A DNA stretch of 64,000 bases from Psychromonas sp. CNPT3 (GCF_000153405.2 NC_020802.1:701883-765882), one strand, 5' to 3'; shown: positions 28,407 to 38,118, numbered from the stretch's first letter. Made by a program: numbers and translations. The notes: generated from the sequence alone by a model not told the origin.

Positions 28407-29339
28407 ATGGCAGGCGTGTTAGACTCAGTAAACCAGCGAACTCAATTAGTCGGGCAAAATCGCTTAGAATTACTACTCTTTAAATTAGGCGGTAAACAGC
28501 GCTACGGTATTAATGTTTTTAAAGTCAAAGAAGTATTGCAGTGTCCCCCTTTAACTAGCTTACCTAAATTACACCCAACCATTCGTGGTATTGCGCATAT
28601 TCGTGGGCAAACTATCTCTGTTATCGATATGAACCTTGCAACAGGCGGGCGTGCGATAGAAAATGTTGAAGAGCGTTTTATTATTATTACAGAATATAAC
28701 CGTTCAATTCAAGGTTTTCTCGTTGGCGCTGTCGAGCGTATTATCAATATTAACTGGGAAAATATATTACCACCACCTAATGGTATTGGACGCTTTAACT
28801 ATATGACGGCAGTGACGGAAATCGATGGTGATTTAGTCGAAATCTTAGATGTTGAAAAAATATTAGATGAAATATCACCTGTTAATACCGATGTTACTGC
28901 AGATGTGATTGATCCTACTATTAAAGAAAAAATTAAAGATAAAAAAATACTGGTTGCGGATGACTCGTCGGTAGCAAGACGACAAATACAAAGAGCTATC
29001 ACCGCATTAGGTTTAGAATGCGATATGGTAAAAGATGGTAAAGAAGCATTAGATTTACTTAAAAAGATATCGAAAACAGGATCTGTGACAGATCGTTATG
29101 CGTTAATGATTTCAGATGTTGAAATGCCTGAAATGGACGGTTATACCCTAACCTCGGAGGTTAAGGCTGATCCTGCATTGGCTGGCCTACATATTATTTT
29201 ACATACGTCATTAAGTGGTGTATTTAATGAGGCCATGGTTAAAAAAGTGGGGGCTGACGACTTTATTGCAAAGTTTAACCCTGATGAGTTGGCCACAGCA
29301 GTACAAAAAGTCATTAATTTAGATGATCAAAACAATTAA
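28407..29339 (+). CDS. cheV: Chemotaxis coupling/receiver protein CheV
   Basis: 310 residues. The N-terminal CheW domain (about 20-155, RGIAHIRGQTISVIDM) is fused to a C-terminal receiver domain (about 178-305) with KKILVADDS and phospho-acceptor Asp in LMISDVEMPEMDGY. It couples receptors to CheA with phosphorylation-dependent adaptation. It lies 17 nt upstream of cheR; this pair next to flgB is the Vibrio-type arrangement. Confidence 0.95.
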   Translation: MAGVLDSVNQRTQLVGQNRLELLLFKLGGKQRYGINVFKVKEVLQCPPLTSLPKLHPTIRGIAHIRGQTISVIDMNLATGGRAIENVEERFIIITEYNRSIQGFLVGAVERIININWENILPPPNGIGRFNYMTAVTEIDGDLVEILDVEKILDEISPVNTDVTADVIDPTIKEKIKDKKILVADDSSVARRQIQRAITALGLECDMVKDGKEALDLLKKISKTGSVTDRYALMISDVEMPEMDGYTLTSEVKADPALAGLHIILHTSLSGVFNEAMVKKVGADDFIAKFNPDELATAVQKVINLDDQNN

Positions 29340-29356
29340 AAAGAGAGATTATATTT

Positions 29357-30190
29357 GTGAGAGCGCTTTCCGAAGATATTTATAAAAAGTTTTCAGATTT
29401 TTTAGAAGTGCAATGTGGCATTGTACTTGGGGGAAATAAACAATATTTGGTGAAAAGTCGATTGATCCCATTAATGGATATATTTGCAATCGATACACTT
29501 ACTAATTTAATTAACGAAGCGATGAGTTATAAGAATCGATCATTACGGACGGCTGTTATTGATGCTATGACAACTAATGAAACATTATGGTTCCGAGATC
29601 GTTACCCTTTTGAATTATTAAGCTCTAAAATGTTTCCTGAAATATTAAAAAATAAGAAAAGTATCAAAATGTGGTCAGCTGCAAGTTCTTCGGGACAAGA
29701 GGCTTACTCCATTGCGATGACTGCAGCTGAATATCAAAAACAAAAAGCCGTGTTAGGTATGAATGTGCAAATCATTGGTACTGATATTTCTAATACGATG
29801 TTAGAACAGTGTAAAGCGGGTATTTATGACACGTTGGCGTTATCTAGAGGCCTATCTGATGATCGTAAAAGAAAATTCTTTGACGCTTTGCCTGATGGCT
29901 CTGGAAAAATGCAAATAAAAGCAGACGTCAAGAAAATGACGAGCTTTAGAAGTTATAATTTATTAGATAGTTATGCGGGTTTGGGAAAGTTTGACATTAT
30001 TTTTTGTCGTAATGTACTTATTTACTTCTCTGGCGATGTTAAATCTAAAATATTAAATCAATTTGCAGGCGCATTAAATCCTGGAGGCTATCTGGTATTG
30101 GGGGCTTCCGAGTCGATTACCGCACTTACTGATAAATTTAATATGGTCCGTTGTAACCCGGGTATTATTTATCAATTAAAAGATAAGTAA
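29357..30190 (+). CDS. cheR: Chemotaxis protein methyltransferase CheR
   Basis: 277-residue SAM-dependent glutamate methyltransferase of chemoreceptors. An N-terminal helical domain leads to TNETLWFRD, the SAM loop MWSAASSSGQEAYSIAM, IIGTDIS and FCRNVLIYFS. It starts at GTG 29357 with AAGAGAG upstream. Probably co-transcribed with cheV and ended by the hairpins at 30197-30242. Confidence 0.95.
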   Translation: MRALSEDIYKKFSDFLEVQCGIVLGGNKQYLVKSRLIPLMDIFAIDTLTNLINEAMSYKNRSLRTAVIDAMTTNETLWFRDRYPFELLSSKMFPEILKNKKSIKMWSAASSSGQEAYSIAMTAAEYQKQKAVLGMNVQIIGTDISNTMLEQCKAGIYDTLALSRGLSDDRKRKFFDALPDGSGKMQIKADVKKMTSFRSYNLLDSYAGLGKFDIIFCRNVLIYFSGDVKSKILNQFAGALNPGGYLVLGASESITALTDKFNMVRCNPGIIYQLKDK

Positions 30191-30196
30191 TGTCGT

Positions 30197-30242
30197 TGTT
30201 GCCTCTTTTAATAAAAAAGAGGCAACATTTGCCTCTTTTTTT
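30197..30242 (+). terminator. cheR terminator with overlapping alternative hairpins
   Basis: Segment 1 (30197-30209) pairs perfectly with 30215-30227 (TGTTGCCTCTTTT/AAAAGAGGCAACA). The same middle segment also pairs with 30231-30242 (AAAAAAGAGGC / GCCTCTTTTTTT), which is the hairpin with a U-tract. The two structures are mutually exclusive. Confidence 0.8.
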
Positions 30243-30326
30243 ATGACAAGATCTCCACGTCCTCCCCTTTCCGCTTGAAAGTCTCTCATTTTACTTATCT
30301 GCATAAAAATACTACCTTTTATCTTT

Positions 30327-30344
30327 TTGGCACAGTGGTTGCAT
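30327..30344 (+). promoter_or_regulatory. Sigma-54 promoter of flgBCDE
   Basis: TGGCAC-AGTGG-TTGCAT, essentially the consensus, with GG at 30329 and GC at 30341. The expected start near 30353 is 15 nt before flgB. Confidence 0.93.
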
Positions 30345-30367
30345 AGTTAATTGCATAGGAGAAAATT

Positions 30368-30769
30368 ATGGCGATTAATTTTGATAAAGCACTTGGAATG
30401 CATCAGTACACTTTGGGTGTTCGTTCACGTCGCGCAGAAATTTTAGCGAGTAATTTAACAAATGCAGATACACCTGATTATAAAGCGCGCGATCTTAATT
30501 TTAAAGAAGCGCTTTTAAGTGCGAGATCTGGCTCAGGTATTTCATTAAGTCGTACCAATGAGATACATCGCACCGGTCATTCATTTTCAATGCAGCAATC
30601 AAATCAATATTATCGTACGGGAAATCAACCCGATACGGGGGATGGTAATAATGTTGATGCAGAAGTTGAGCGTAATTTGTTCATGAAAAACAGTTTACAG
30701 TATCAAGCAAGTTTAGATTTTTTAAATAGTAAAATATCGGGTTTACGTAAAGCTATTAAAGGGCAGTAA
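30368..30769 (+). CDS. flgB: Flagellar proximal rod protein FlgB
   Basis: 133 residues. N-terminal rod motif [25 protein letters not shown] and the C-terminal helix typical of the FlgB/C/F/G axial family. It forms the proximal rod above the MS ring. First gene of flgBCDE, 15 nt after the predicted sigma-54 start and 20 nt before flgC. Confidence 0.95.
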   Translation: MAINFDKALGMHQYTLGVRSRRAEILASNLTNADTPDYKARDLNFKEALLSARSGSGISLSRTNEIHRTGHSFSMQQSNQYYRTGNQPDTGDGNNVDAEVERNLFMKNSLQYQASLDFLNSKISGLRKAIKGQ

Positions 30770-30789
30770 ACACTTTTTGGAGAGTTATT

Positions 30790-31212
30790 ATGAGTTTATT
30801 TCGTATTTTAGATATTTCTGCTACCGGTATGAGTGCGCAATCGGTACGTTTAAATACAACAGCAAGTAACTTGGCAAATGCCAATAGTGTTAGTAGCAGT
30901 AGCGAAAAAACTTATCGTGCTCGTCATCCCGTTTTTGCTGCCGAACTTAACAAAGCCAAAGGTGCTCTAAGCAGCAGTGGTGTTGGTGTTAAAGTTTTAG
31001 GTATTGTGGAGAGTGATGCGCCTTTGGCTCGAGAATATGCGCCGAATAGTCCCTCTGCAGATAAAGATGGTTTTGTTTATCATTCTAATGTGAACGTGAT
31101 GGAAGAGATGGCAAATATGATCAGTGCGTCTCGTTCGTATCAAACAAATGTACAAATCGCCGATGCGGCTAAGCAAATGCTAAGCCGTACATTACAAATG
31201 GGCAAAGGCTAG
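30790..31212 (+). CDS. flgC: Flagellar proximal rod protein FlgC
   Basis: 140 residues. N-terminal GMSAQSVRLNTTASNLANANSVSSS and C-terminal VNVMEEMANMISASRSYQTNV are the FlgC signatures. A Ser-rich segment (SVSSSSEKT, GALSSSGVG) is present. RBS TGGAGAG precedes the ATG. Second gene of the sigma-54 operon. Confidence 0.95.
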   Translation: MSLFRILDISATGMSAQSVRLNTTASNLANANSVSSSSEKTYRARHPVFAAELNKAKGALSSSGVGVKVLGIVESDAPLAREYAPNSPSADKDGFVYHSNVNVMEEMANMISASRSYQTNVQIADAAKQMLSRTLQMGKG

Positions 31213-31219
31213 GGAATAA

Positions 31220-31921
31220 ATGATGAGCGGAATTAATACTAATAGTCTCTTAAACTTAAATAAACCATTAACCCCAGAGCAAGTGTCTGCAAATAAAGAT
31301 GTGGATAAAAAGCAACAACTTGAGCAGGAAGATTTCTTTGCGTTGCTTTCACAACAACTTGCTTATCAAGACCCTTTTAAACCGGTCGATAACTCCGAAA
31401 TGATTGCACAAATGGCATCATTTACAACAGCAGAAGGCATTACTAAAATGGGTAATGAATTTGCAGGATTAAAAGGGGTATTGAGTTCAAGCCAAGCACT
31501 AGAAGCCTCTTCCTTGGTGGGTAAAAAGGTATTGATCCCGAGTGATACGGGTTATTCAATGGAAGATAAAGGGCTATCAGGCTCATTAAGTACTAAAACA
31601 GGTGCTTATAGCGTGATGGTTGATGTCCAAGATAAAAATGGAGCTGTCGTTAAAACATTGACTTTGGGTGATATTGACACGGGAAATCAGCGTTTCAATT
31701 GGGATGGTTTAGACAGTCAAGGAAAACGCGTTGCTCCAGGTAAGTACACCTTTAATGCCCATGGCATGGTGAATGGTAAAGGTGAAAGATTAGAATCAAA
31801 TGTGTATGCGCATGTCGAAAGTGTAAGTTTAGGCGGGGGGCAAGCCGGCGTAAGTTTAAATTTGAAAGGATTGTCTGGCATTAAACTGGTAGATGCAATT
31901 GAAGTTGCAGAAAACAAATAA
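31220..31921 (+). CDS. flgD: Hook capping/scaffold protein FlgD
   Basis: 233 residues. Conserved N-terminus (LEQEDFFALLSQQLAYQDPFKPVDNSEMIAQMASFTT, read here in parts) is followed by a FlgD tudor/FNIII-like C-terminal part (DIDTGNQRFNWDGLDSQGKRVAPGKY). It caps the growing hook. Two adjacent ATGs at 31220 and 31223 are equally possible. Confidence 0.95.
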   Translation: MMSGINTNSLLNLNKPLTPEQVSANKDVDKKQQLEQEDFFALLSQQLAYQDPFKPVDNSEMIAQMASFTTAEGITKMGNEFAGLKGVLSSSQALEASSLVGKKVLIPSDTGYSMEDKGLSGSLSTKTGAYSVMVDVQDKNGAVVKTLTLGDIDTGNQRFNWDGLDSQGKRVAPGKYTFNAHGMVNGKGERLESNVYAHVESVSLGGGQAGVSLNLKGLSGIKLVDAIEVAENK

Positions 31922-31933
31922 GAGGAACATATT

Positions 31934-33355
31934 ATGTCGTTTAATATTGCATTAAGTGGAATATCAGCTGCGCAAACGGATTTAGACTCAACGGCGAATA
32001 ATATTGCCAATGTGAATACGGTAGGATTTAAAGAATCCCGTGCAGAATTTGAAAGTGTTTATGCGAATTCCTTATTTACTAACAGTAAAACTAAAGTGGG
32101 TGATGGTGTTTCTACCGCTGCCGTTGCGCAACAATTTCATCAAGGTAGTTTGAAATTCACACAAAATCCGTTAGATCTCGCTATTACGGGTAGTGGTTTC
32201 TTTGCCACTGCGGGTAACCTTGAAGATAGAGACTTAAGTTATACCCGTTCAGGTACTTTTAAATTAAACAGTGAAAACTTTGTTGTTGATAATAGTGGTA
32301 ACTATTTACAAGCTTTCCCGGTTAATGAAGATGGTACATCTTCATCGGTCAGTTTAAGTACAACGCAGCCGATACAAATTCCAGAAACAGCAGGTACGCC
32401 AATACCCACCTCTGAAATTGGCATTACATTAAATTTACCTGCGGGTGATAAGGCCTTAGATCCGGCAAAATTTGATCCTGATGATCCAGATACTTATAAC
32501 AATGCAACCTCGGTAACGATTTATGATTCATTAGGCGAATCACATATTACGACGACCTATTATGTGAAGCCTGAAAATGCTTCTTATACCGGTGAAAATC
32601 AGTGGATAACGTTTGTTACAGTTGATGGTAAGCCCGTCGATGTTTGGGATAAAGCGGGTGGAACTGGTCAAGTTGCAGGTACCTATGACGTTGATGCTGA
32701 TGGTGATGGGGTAGCTGATGGTACGCCACAAGCTGCCAGTTATGTAGATAAAGATGGTAATGTACATACCGGCGCCGTATTAAAATTTGACTCTGTGGGT
32801 GCTTATAAAGGCAGTTCTCCTGTCGTATTAACCTTTCAATCATTAGGTGTTGACGATCCGAGTTCGGCTGCCGGTGGTGATGGTGCTGGGGTTTTATCTC
32901 CTGGGGCTGATGGCGCGCAACGTTTTACATTAAATTTTAAAACGCCAACGCAGTTTTCATCTGCCTTTGAGGTGACATCACTTGAGCAAAACGGTTTGAC
33001 TGTGGGGCGTTTAACTGGGGTTGAAATTGGTAAAGATGGGTTAGTAAAAGCGACGTACAGTAATGGTACCTCGCAGCCTTTATCTCGGGTAAGTATTGTA
33101 CGTTTTCGTAACGAGCAAGGTTTAACGCAAACGGGATCATCTTGGATAGCCACGCAAAATTCAGGTGAACCATTGGCAGGTGAAGCAAACTCCGGTTCGT
33201 TTGGTGCGGTTAACTCGGCTGCGTTAGAGCAATCTAATGTCAATTTAACGACAGAGTTGGTCGATTTGATCACCGCGCAGCGTAATTTCCAAGCCAACTC
33301 GCGTGCATTAGAAATTAATAATACCTTACAACAGACCATACTGCAGATCCGTTAA
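31934..33355 (+). CDS. flgE: Flagellar hook protein FlgE
   Basis: 473 residues. N-terminal ALSGISAAQTDLDSTANNIAN and C-terminal NVNLTTELVDLITAQRNFQA/NSRALEINNT are hook-family signatures. The central variable region includes an Asp-rich DVDADGDGVADG (about 252-263), like calcium-binding thrombospondin type 3 loops. Last gene of flgBCDE; a strong terminator follows at 33385. Confidence 0.95.
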   Translation: MSFNIALSGISAAQTDLDSTANNIANVNTVGFKESRAEFESVYANSLFTNSKTKVGDGVSTAAVAQQFHQGSLKFTQNPLDLAITGSGFFATAGNLEDRDLSYTRSGTFKLNSENFVVDNSGNYLQAFPVNEDGTSSSVSLSTTQPIQIPETAGTPIPTSEIGITLNLPAGDKALDPAKFDPDDPDTYNNATSVTIYDSLGESHITTTYYVKPENASYTGENQWITFVTVDGKPVDVWDKAGGTGQVAGTYDVDADGDGVADGTPQAASYVDKDGNVHTGAVLKFDSVGAYKGSSPVVLTFQSLGVDDPSSAAGGDGAGVLSPGADGAQRFTLNFKTPTQFSSAFEVTSLEQNGLTVGRLTGVEIGKDGLVKATYSNGTSQPLSRVSIVRFRNEQGLTQTGSSWIATQNSGEPLAGEANSGSFGAVNSAALEQSNVNLTTELVDLITAQRNFQANSRALEINNTLQQTILQIR

Positions 33356-33384
33356 TTTTTCATTTTTTCTGCTTATCTGTTTTT

Positions 33385-33413
33385 AAAACGCACCGTTTCA
33401 GGTGCGTTTTTGT
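33385..33413 (+). terminator. Terminator of flgBCDE
   Basis: AAAACGCACC / GGTGCGTTTT stem with a 6-nt loop and a following T-tract. Confidence 0.92.
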
Positions 33414-33601
33414 TTCTTTTTTTATGTTATCAAGCATGAGAAGACACTATCTACCGCGATATCTTCGTATTTAAGCGTGTGAGTGGGCAAAGTATCTTGA
33501 TTGCTTATTACATGTTAATTATCGTGAAATAGCCTCGTTATTATGTACCCGCGTTACACCTGTATCCTTTCTTTTTTATTTATTATGTCCGTTCATTCTT
33601 T

Positions 33602-33619
33602 TTGGCATATTTTTTGCAT
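33602..33619 (+). promoter_or_regulatory. Sigma-54 promoter of flgFG(I)
   Basis: TGGCAT-ATTTT-TTGCAT with GG at 33604 and GC at 33616. The expected start near 33628 is 61 nt before flgF. Confidence 0.88.
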
Positions 33620-33688
33620 TTTAATGTTTAAGTAAATAAATTTTAAACATTATAGTATCTTTCGATTTTAATCGATTAAGGAATCAAT

Positions 33689-34435
33689 ATGGATCGCCTG
33701 CTTTATATCTCAATGTCTGGTGCGAAAGAGAATATGAATGCCTTAGCCATTCATGCTAATAATTTAGCGAATGCCAATAAAACGGGATTTAAATCTAGTT
33801 TTGAACAAGCTCGCAGTATGCAAGCTTACGGAGAAGGTCTGCCAACACGGGTATTCTCCTTAGCCGAAAACCCTGGGCAAAATTTTGAAAGTGGCATATT
33901 GCAAATGACCCAACGCGATTTGGATATTTCAATCAAAGGCGAAGGTTGGTTTATGGTTGATTCTAAAATGGGCGGCCAAGCAATGACTCGTGCCGGTGGA
34001 TTAAATATTAACCCCGAAGGTTTTCTCATTGATTCAACTGGGAATAAAGTATTAAGCCAAAAAGGGGCGCCTATTTTTATCCCTTTACCGGTGGAAAAAT
34101 TTAATATTCGTAAGGATGGCATGGTCGAAATTAGACCCGAAGGTGCGCCAGCGGATGCAATGGAAGAAATAGCACAAATCAAACTAGTGAACCCCAATAT
34201 CCGCGATATATTACGTGGTGAAGATGGTTTATACCGACGTATTGATGGTAACGATCCAATAGTAGATGCCAAAGTATCGATAGAGAGTGGGTCGTTAGAG
34301 GCATCTAATGTGAATATGAGTAGTGAATTAACCGGTCTGATTAATTTACAAAGACAATTTGATATGCAAGTTAAAATGATGAAAAAAGCGGAAGAGATGG
34401 ATAAAGCTTCAGAGTCATTATTACGTGTCGTGTAA
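33689..34435 (+). CDS. flgF: Flagellar proximal rod protein FlgF
   Basis: 248 residues of the basal-body rod family (ANNLANANKTGFKSSFEQARSMQ, LDISIKGEGWFMVDS, ASNVNMSSELTGLINLQRQFD). RBS AAGGAA precedes the ATG. Driven by the sigma-54 site at 33602 and followed by flgG after 33 nt. Confidence 0.94.
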   Translation: MDRLLYISMSGAKENMNALAIHANNLANANKTGFKSSFEQARSMQAYGEGLPTRVFSLAENPGQNFESGILQMTQRDLDISIKGEGWFMVDSKMGGQAMTRAGGLNINPEGFLIDSTGNKVLSQKGAPIFIPLPVEKFNIRKDGMVEIRPEGAPADAMEEIAQIKLVNPNIRDILRGEDGLYRRIDGNDPIVDAKVSIESGSLEASNVNMSSELTGLINLQRQFDMQVKMMKKAEEMDKASESLLRVV

Positions 34436-34468
34436 CTTGATTATTTTAACGAATTAAGGAGTAAGTAT

Positions 34469-35257
34469 ATGCATCCGGCTTTATGGATCAGTAAAACTGG
34501 GCTTGACGCTCAACAAACAAATGTGGCAACTATTTCAAATAACCTTGCCAATGCAAGTACCGTTGGTTTTAAGAAAAGCCGTGCTATTTTTGAAGATTTA
34601 CTTTATCAAAATATCAATCAGCCGGGGGCAAACGCGACTCAAAATACTAAATTACCATCGGGACTGATGATTGGTGCGGGTGCTAAAGTGGTTGCAGTGC
34701 AAAAAAACTTTTCACAAGGTAATGCATTAACGACTAAAAACTCTTTAGATATTATGATTGATGGTCGTGGCTTTTTTGAAATAGAAATGCCGGATGGTAG
34801 TTCTGGTTATACCCGTAATGGTCAATTTCAATTAAATGAAGATGGTATTATCGTAACACCTGGATCGGGTTATGCTTTGATGCCACAAATTCAAATTCCT
34901 AATGATGCACTTTCTATTAGTGTTGGCTCTGAGGGTGAAGTGTCTGTGCGTATCGCAGGACAAGTTGAAAACCAGGTGGTTGGACAAATTAACGTAAACG
35001 ATTTTGTTAATCCATCGGGTCTTGAGCCTATGGGTGAGAATTTATACACCGAAACCGGAGCAAGTGGCGCGCCGATACAAGGCGTCCCGGGTGGAGATGG
35101 TTTAGGGTTTTTACGTCAAGGTATGTTAGAAACATCTAACGTAAATGTAACGGAAGAATTAGTTAATTTGATTGAAAGTCAGCGAGTTTATGAAATGAAC
35201 TCAAAAGTAATTTCTGCGGTTGATGAAATGCTTTCTTATGTTAGTCAGCAATTATAA
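34469..35257 (+). CDS. flgG: Flagellar distal rod protein FlgG
   Basis: 262 residues, full length for FlgG (MHPALWISKTGLDAQQTNV, ISNNLANASTVGFKKSRA, ETSNVNVTEELVNLIESQR, NSKVISAVDEMLSYVSQQL). RBS AAGGAG. The next gene should be flgH but is flgI, 186 nt on. Confidence 0.95.
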   Translation: MHPALWISKTGLDAQQTNVATISNNLANASTVGFKKSRAIFEDLLYQNINQPGANATQNTKLPSGLMIGAGAKVVAVQKNFSQGNALTTKNSLDIMIDGRGFFEIEMPDGSSGYTRNGQFQLNEDGIIVTPGSGYALMPQIQIPNDALSISVGSEGEVSVRIAGQVENQVVGQINVNDFVNPSGLEPMGENLYTETGASGAPIQGVPGGDGLGFLRQGMLETSNVNVTEELVNLIESQRVYEMNSKVISAVDEMLSYVSQQL

Positions 35258-35443
35258 ATTTAATTAAATGTAACGTGTCATGTGATGTCATTGATCTTTA
35301 AGTTTTTTAAAATTGTGCCAATTTTATGCAAATCTGATTTGGTTTTCTGATTTTGCCTGTGCAGTACGATGAATATATAATGTTAGTTAAGTACATTTTT
35401 TTATGGCCATTATTGGCCGGTGTAATAAATTTAAGGGAATTCC

Positions 35444-36544
35444 ATGAAATGTTTGACGCAGGTCGTGATCGCATTTTTATTATTAATTTTTAGTGGCGCC
35501 AGTTACAGTGCGCGTATTAAAGATATCGCGAGTGTGCAAGGCGTTCGTAGTAACCAATTAGTGGGTTACGGTTTAGTCGTTGGTCTACCGGGTACGGGCG
35601 AAAAAAGCAGTAAGTTTACGGAGCAAGCATTCGCGACTATGTTGCGTAATTTTGGTATCAACATTCCGATTGGTGAAAAATTAAAAATAAAAAATGTAGC
35701 ACCAGTAGCTATCACTGCAGAATTAAAAGCCTTTGCAAAGCGCGGTCAAAAAATTGACATTACGGTTTCTGCTATTGGTGAAGCCAAAAGTTTACGTGGT
35801 GGTGAATTACTACAAACTTTTTTAAAGGGTGTTGATGGCAATGTATATGCGATTGCACAAGGTAGCGTCGTCGTTGGTGGGCTTGGAGCCGAAGGTGCCG
35901 ATGGCTCAAAAGTGGTGATAAATACGCCAACAGTCGGACGCATTGCTAATGGCGCGATTGTAGAGCGTGAAGTGGTTTCCCCCTTTTCCCATGGAGATAC
36001 GATAACCTTTAATTTGCACGAATCAGATTTTACGACGGCTAAAAGAATGGCTGATACTATCAATAATTTAGTGGGTGCTAATACGGCAACGTTATTGGAT
36101 GCAACCTCTGTTCGTGTTCTTGCGCCACGTAATATATCGCAACGTGTCTCTTATATGTCAACGTTAGAAAACTTAGAATTTGAGCCCGCTCGAGGCGCTG
36201 CTAAAATCATAGTGAACTCACGTACGGGTACGATTGTTATTGGCCAAGATGTGAAATTATTACCAACTGCCATTACGCATGGGGGTATTAGCGTCACTAT
36301 CAGTGAAAATAAAACGGTGACCCAGCCGAATGCACTAGCGGGTGGTAAAACGAAAGTGACCGATAACAGTACGATAACGATCACCAATGAAGACAGTCGT
36401 ATGTTTACTTTTGATACGGGTGTCAGTCTGAATGATTTAGTGCGAGCGGTAAATCAAGTGGGACTGGCCCCAGGTGATTTGATGGCGATATTAGAAGCAT
36501 TAAAACAGGCGGGCGCGTTACAAGGTGAACTGATCATTATTTAA
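35444..36544 (+). CDS. flgI: Flagellar P-ring protein FlgI
   Basis: 366 residues. Signal peptide (about 1-22, ending SYSA) is followed by [32 protein letters not shown] and the C-terminal [39 protein letters not shown]. It forms the periplasmic P-ring with FlgA's help. It has no sigma-54 site of its own that I can find, so probably read from flgF. A bidirectional terminator follows. Confidence 0.96.
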   Translation: MKCLTQVVIAFLLLIFSGASYSARIKDIASVQGVRSNQLVGYGLVVGLPGTGEKSSKFTEQAFATMLRNFGINIPIGEKLKIKNVAPVAITAELKAFAKRGQKIDITVSAIGEAKSLRGGELLQTFLKGVDGNVYAIAQGSVVVGGLGAEGADGSKVVINTPTVGRIANGAIVEREVVSPFSHGDTITFNLHESDFTTAKRMADTINNLVGANTATLLDATSVRVLAPRNISQRVSYMSTLENLEFEPARGAAKIIVNSRTGTIVIGQDVKLLPTAITHGGISVTISENKTVTQPNALAGGKTKVTDNSTITITNEDSRMFTFDTGVSLNDLVRAVNQVGLAPGDLMAILEALKQAGALQGELIII

Positions 36545-36567
36545 TGTTTGTCGCAAATAAAAAACAT

Positions 36568-36606
36568 AAAAAAGGCAAGTCATGTTCATGTGACTTGCCT
36601 TTTTTT
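36568..36606. terminator. Bidirectional terminator between flgI and antiporter gene
   Basis: AAAAGGCAAGTCA / TGACTTGCCTTTT stem with an 8-nt loop and A/T tracts on both sides. Confidence 0.93.
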
Positions 36607-36638
36607 ATAAAAGGAGGCGATGTTACTGCCTCATTTTT

Positions 36639-37973
36639 TTATAGGGTCATGGCTGCTATCCAACCAAACACGATAAGCGGTAAATTATAATGTAGGAAGG
36701 TAGGTACAACAGAGTCCCAAATATGATCATGTTGACCATCGACATTGAGTCCAGACGTTGGCCCTAATGTAGAATCTGAGGCTGGGGAACCTGCATCACC
36801 AAGGGCTGCCGCTGTACCCACTAAAGCAATAGTTGCCATAGGAGAAAAGCCAAAAGCCACTGCAAGCGGAACATAAATGGTCGCTAAAATAGGGATTGTT
36901 GAAAAAGAAGAACCAATGCCCATCGTTACTAACAAGCCAATCACTAGCATCAAGAGTGCAGCTATCGGTTTATTGTCGCCAATTGAGGTAGATAAAAGTT
37001 GAACGAGACTTTCTACGCCACCTGTTGCTTTCATAACGGCTGCAAAACCTGCAGCCGCAATCATAATAAAGCCTATCATTGCCATCATGTGCACACCTTG
37101 GGTAAAGATGTCATTCGTCTCTTTCCAAGCTATTACACCGCCAAAAGTGAAGACGACAAATCCTGCTAGAGCGCCAATAATCATTGAGCCAGAGTATAGT
37201 TGTGCACTTAATGTCGCGACAATCGCAATACAGGCGACAATTAAATGACGTTTATTGACCGGTTTTAATGTGCTGTCTGCTTGACTATTTTTAGGTTTGA
37301 TATCGGTCGCGTAATCGCGTGGCTTTCTATAGCTAAAGAAAACGGCAATTAATAGCCCGGTCACCATGCCAAGAGCCGGTAAAATCATGGCTTGAGGAAC
37401 TTGGCTCGCGGTAACATGCAAACCATTCTCAGCTAAATTTTTAAGTAAGATATTATGTAAGAAAATCCCACCAAAGCCGATAGGTAGTACCATATAAGGT
37501 GTGATCAAGCCAAAAGTCAGAATGCATGCAACGAGGCGTCTATCTAAGCGAAACTTGCTAAAGACGGAAAGTAGAGGCGGGATCAAAATAGGAATAAAAG
37601 CAATGTGCACGGGGATAACATTTTGTGATGCAAGTGCCATCAGCATGATCATTATCAACACAGAATACTTAATGGTATTAGAAAGCGTTTCAGGATGTTG
37701 GCCTTGAATACGTTTGATCACAGCGTGTGCGAGTAAGTCTGTTATTCCAGATTTTGAGATAGCAACGGCAAATGCACCTAACATCGCGTAGCTGAGGGCA
37801 ATAGTTGCACCTCCTCCTAACCCACCTTCAAATGCACTCACCGTATCGGAGAGTGAAAGTCCAGCGCTTAAACCGCCAATGAGGGCACTTAATGTTAAAG
37901 CGACAACCACATTAACGCGCATTAGTGACAGTCCTAACATGATACAGACAGCGAGGACAACGGGATTTAGCAT
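36639..37973 (-). CDS. NhaC-like Na+/H+ antiporter family protein
   Basis: 444-residue polytopic inner-membrane protein with about 11-12 TM helices, two-fold pseudosymmetry and Gly/Ser-rich helix breaks ([23 protein letters not shown] is in two helices near 380-410; also [18 protein letters not shown]). It resembles the Na+/H+ antiporter/YuiF-type branch of the IT superfamily; the ion or amino-acid substrate cannot be read from sequence. RBS AAGGAG. It sits on the opposite strand between flgI and flgJ, which are normally adjacent. Confidence 0.8.
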   Translation of the reverse strand: MLNPVVLAVCIMLGLSLMRVNVVVALTLSALIGGLSAGLSLSDTVSAFEGGLGGGATIALSYAMLGAFAVAISKSGITDLLAHAVIKRIQGQHPETLSNTIKYSVLIMIMLMALASQNVIPVHIAFIPILIPPLLSVFSKFRLDRRLVACILTFGLITPYMVLPIGFGGIFLHNILLKNLAENGLHVTASQVPQAMILPALGMVTGLLIAVFFSYRKPRDYATDIKPKNSQADSTLKPVNKRHLIVACIAIVATLSAQLYSGSMIIGALAGFVVFTFGGVIAWKETNDIFTQGVHMMAMIGFIMIAAAGFAAVMKATGGVESLVQLLSTSIGDNKPIAALLMLVIGLLVTMGIGSSFSTIPILATIYVPLAVAFGFSPMATIALVGTAAALGDAGSPASDSTLGPTSGLNVDGQHDHIWDSVVPTFLHYNLPLIVFGWIAAMTL

Positions 37974-38050
37974 AAAAGCTCCTTAATTGTTATGAATGGG
38001 ATCATATTACGTGAGTTATGTTATTAATAAAGAAAATTATAAAATCAATT

Positions 38051-38068
38051 TTGGCATTGTTTTTGCTT
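38051..38068 (+). promoter_or_regulatory. Sigma-54 promoter of flgJK
   Basis: TGGCAT-TGTTT-TTGCTT with GG at 38053 and GC at 38065. The expected start near 38077 is 42 nt before flgJ. Confidence 0.85.
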
Positions 38069-38118
38069 AGATACTTAATGTGTAAAAGAACATCTTAAGG
38101 GTAATCACAGGGCGAATT

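Larger units (their letters stand above)
33356..33688. other. Intergenic flgE-flgF
   Basis: 333 nt with the flgE terminator and the flgF sigma-54 promoter; nothing else recognised. Confidence 0.7.

Noticed and set aside
35258-35443. Possible sigma-54 promoter for flgI
   Set aside because: GG and GC pairs exist, but their spacing is 11 or 14 nt, not the 12 nt seen at the six other sites.
36639-37973. Antiporter gene as a mobile-element cargo
   Set aside because: No flanking repeats or transposase; base composition looks like its neighbours, and it has a normal RBS and terminator.
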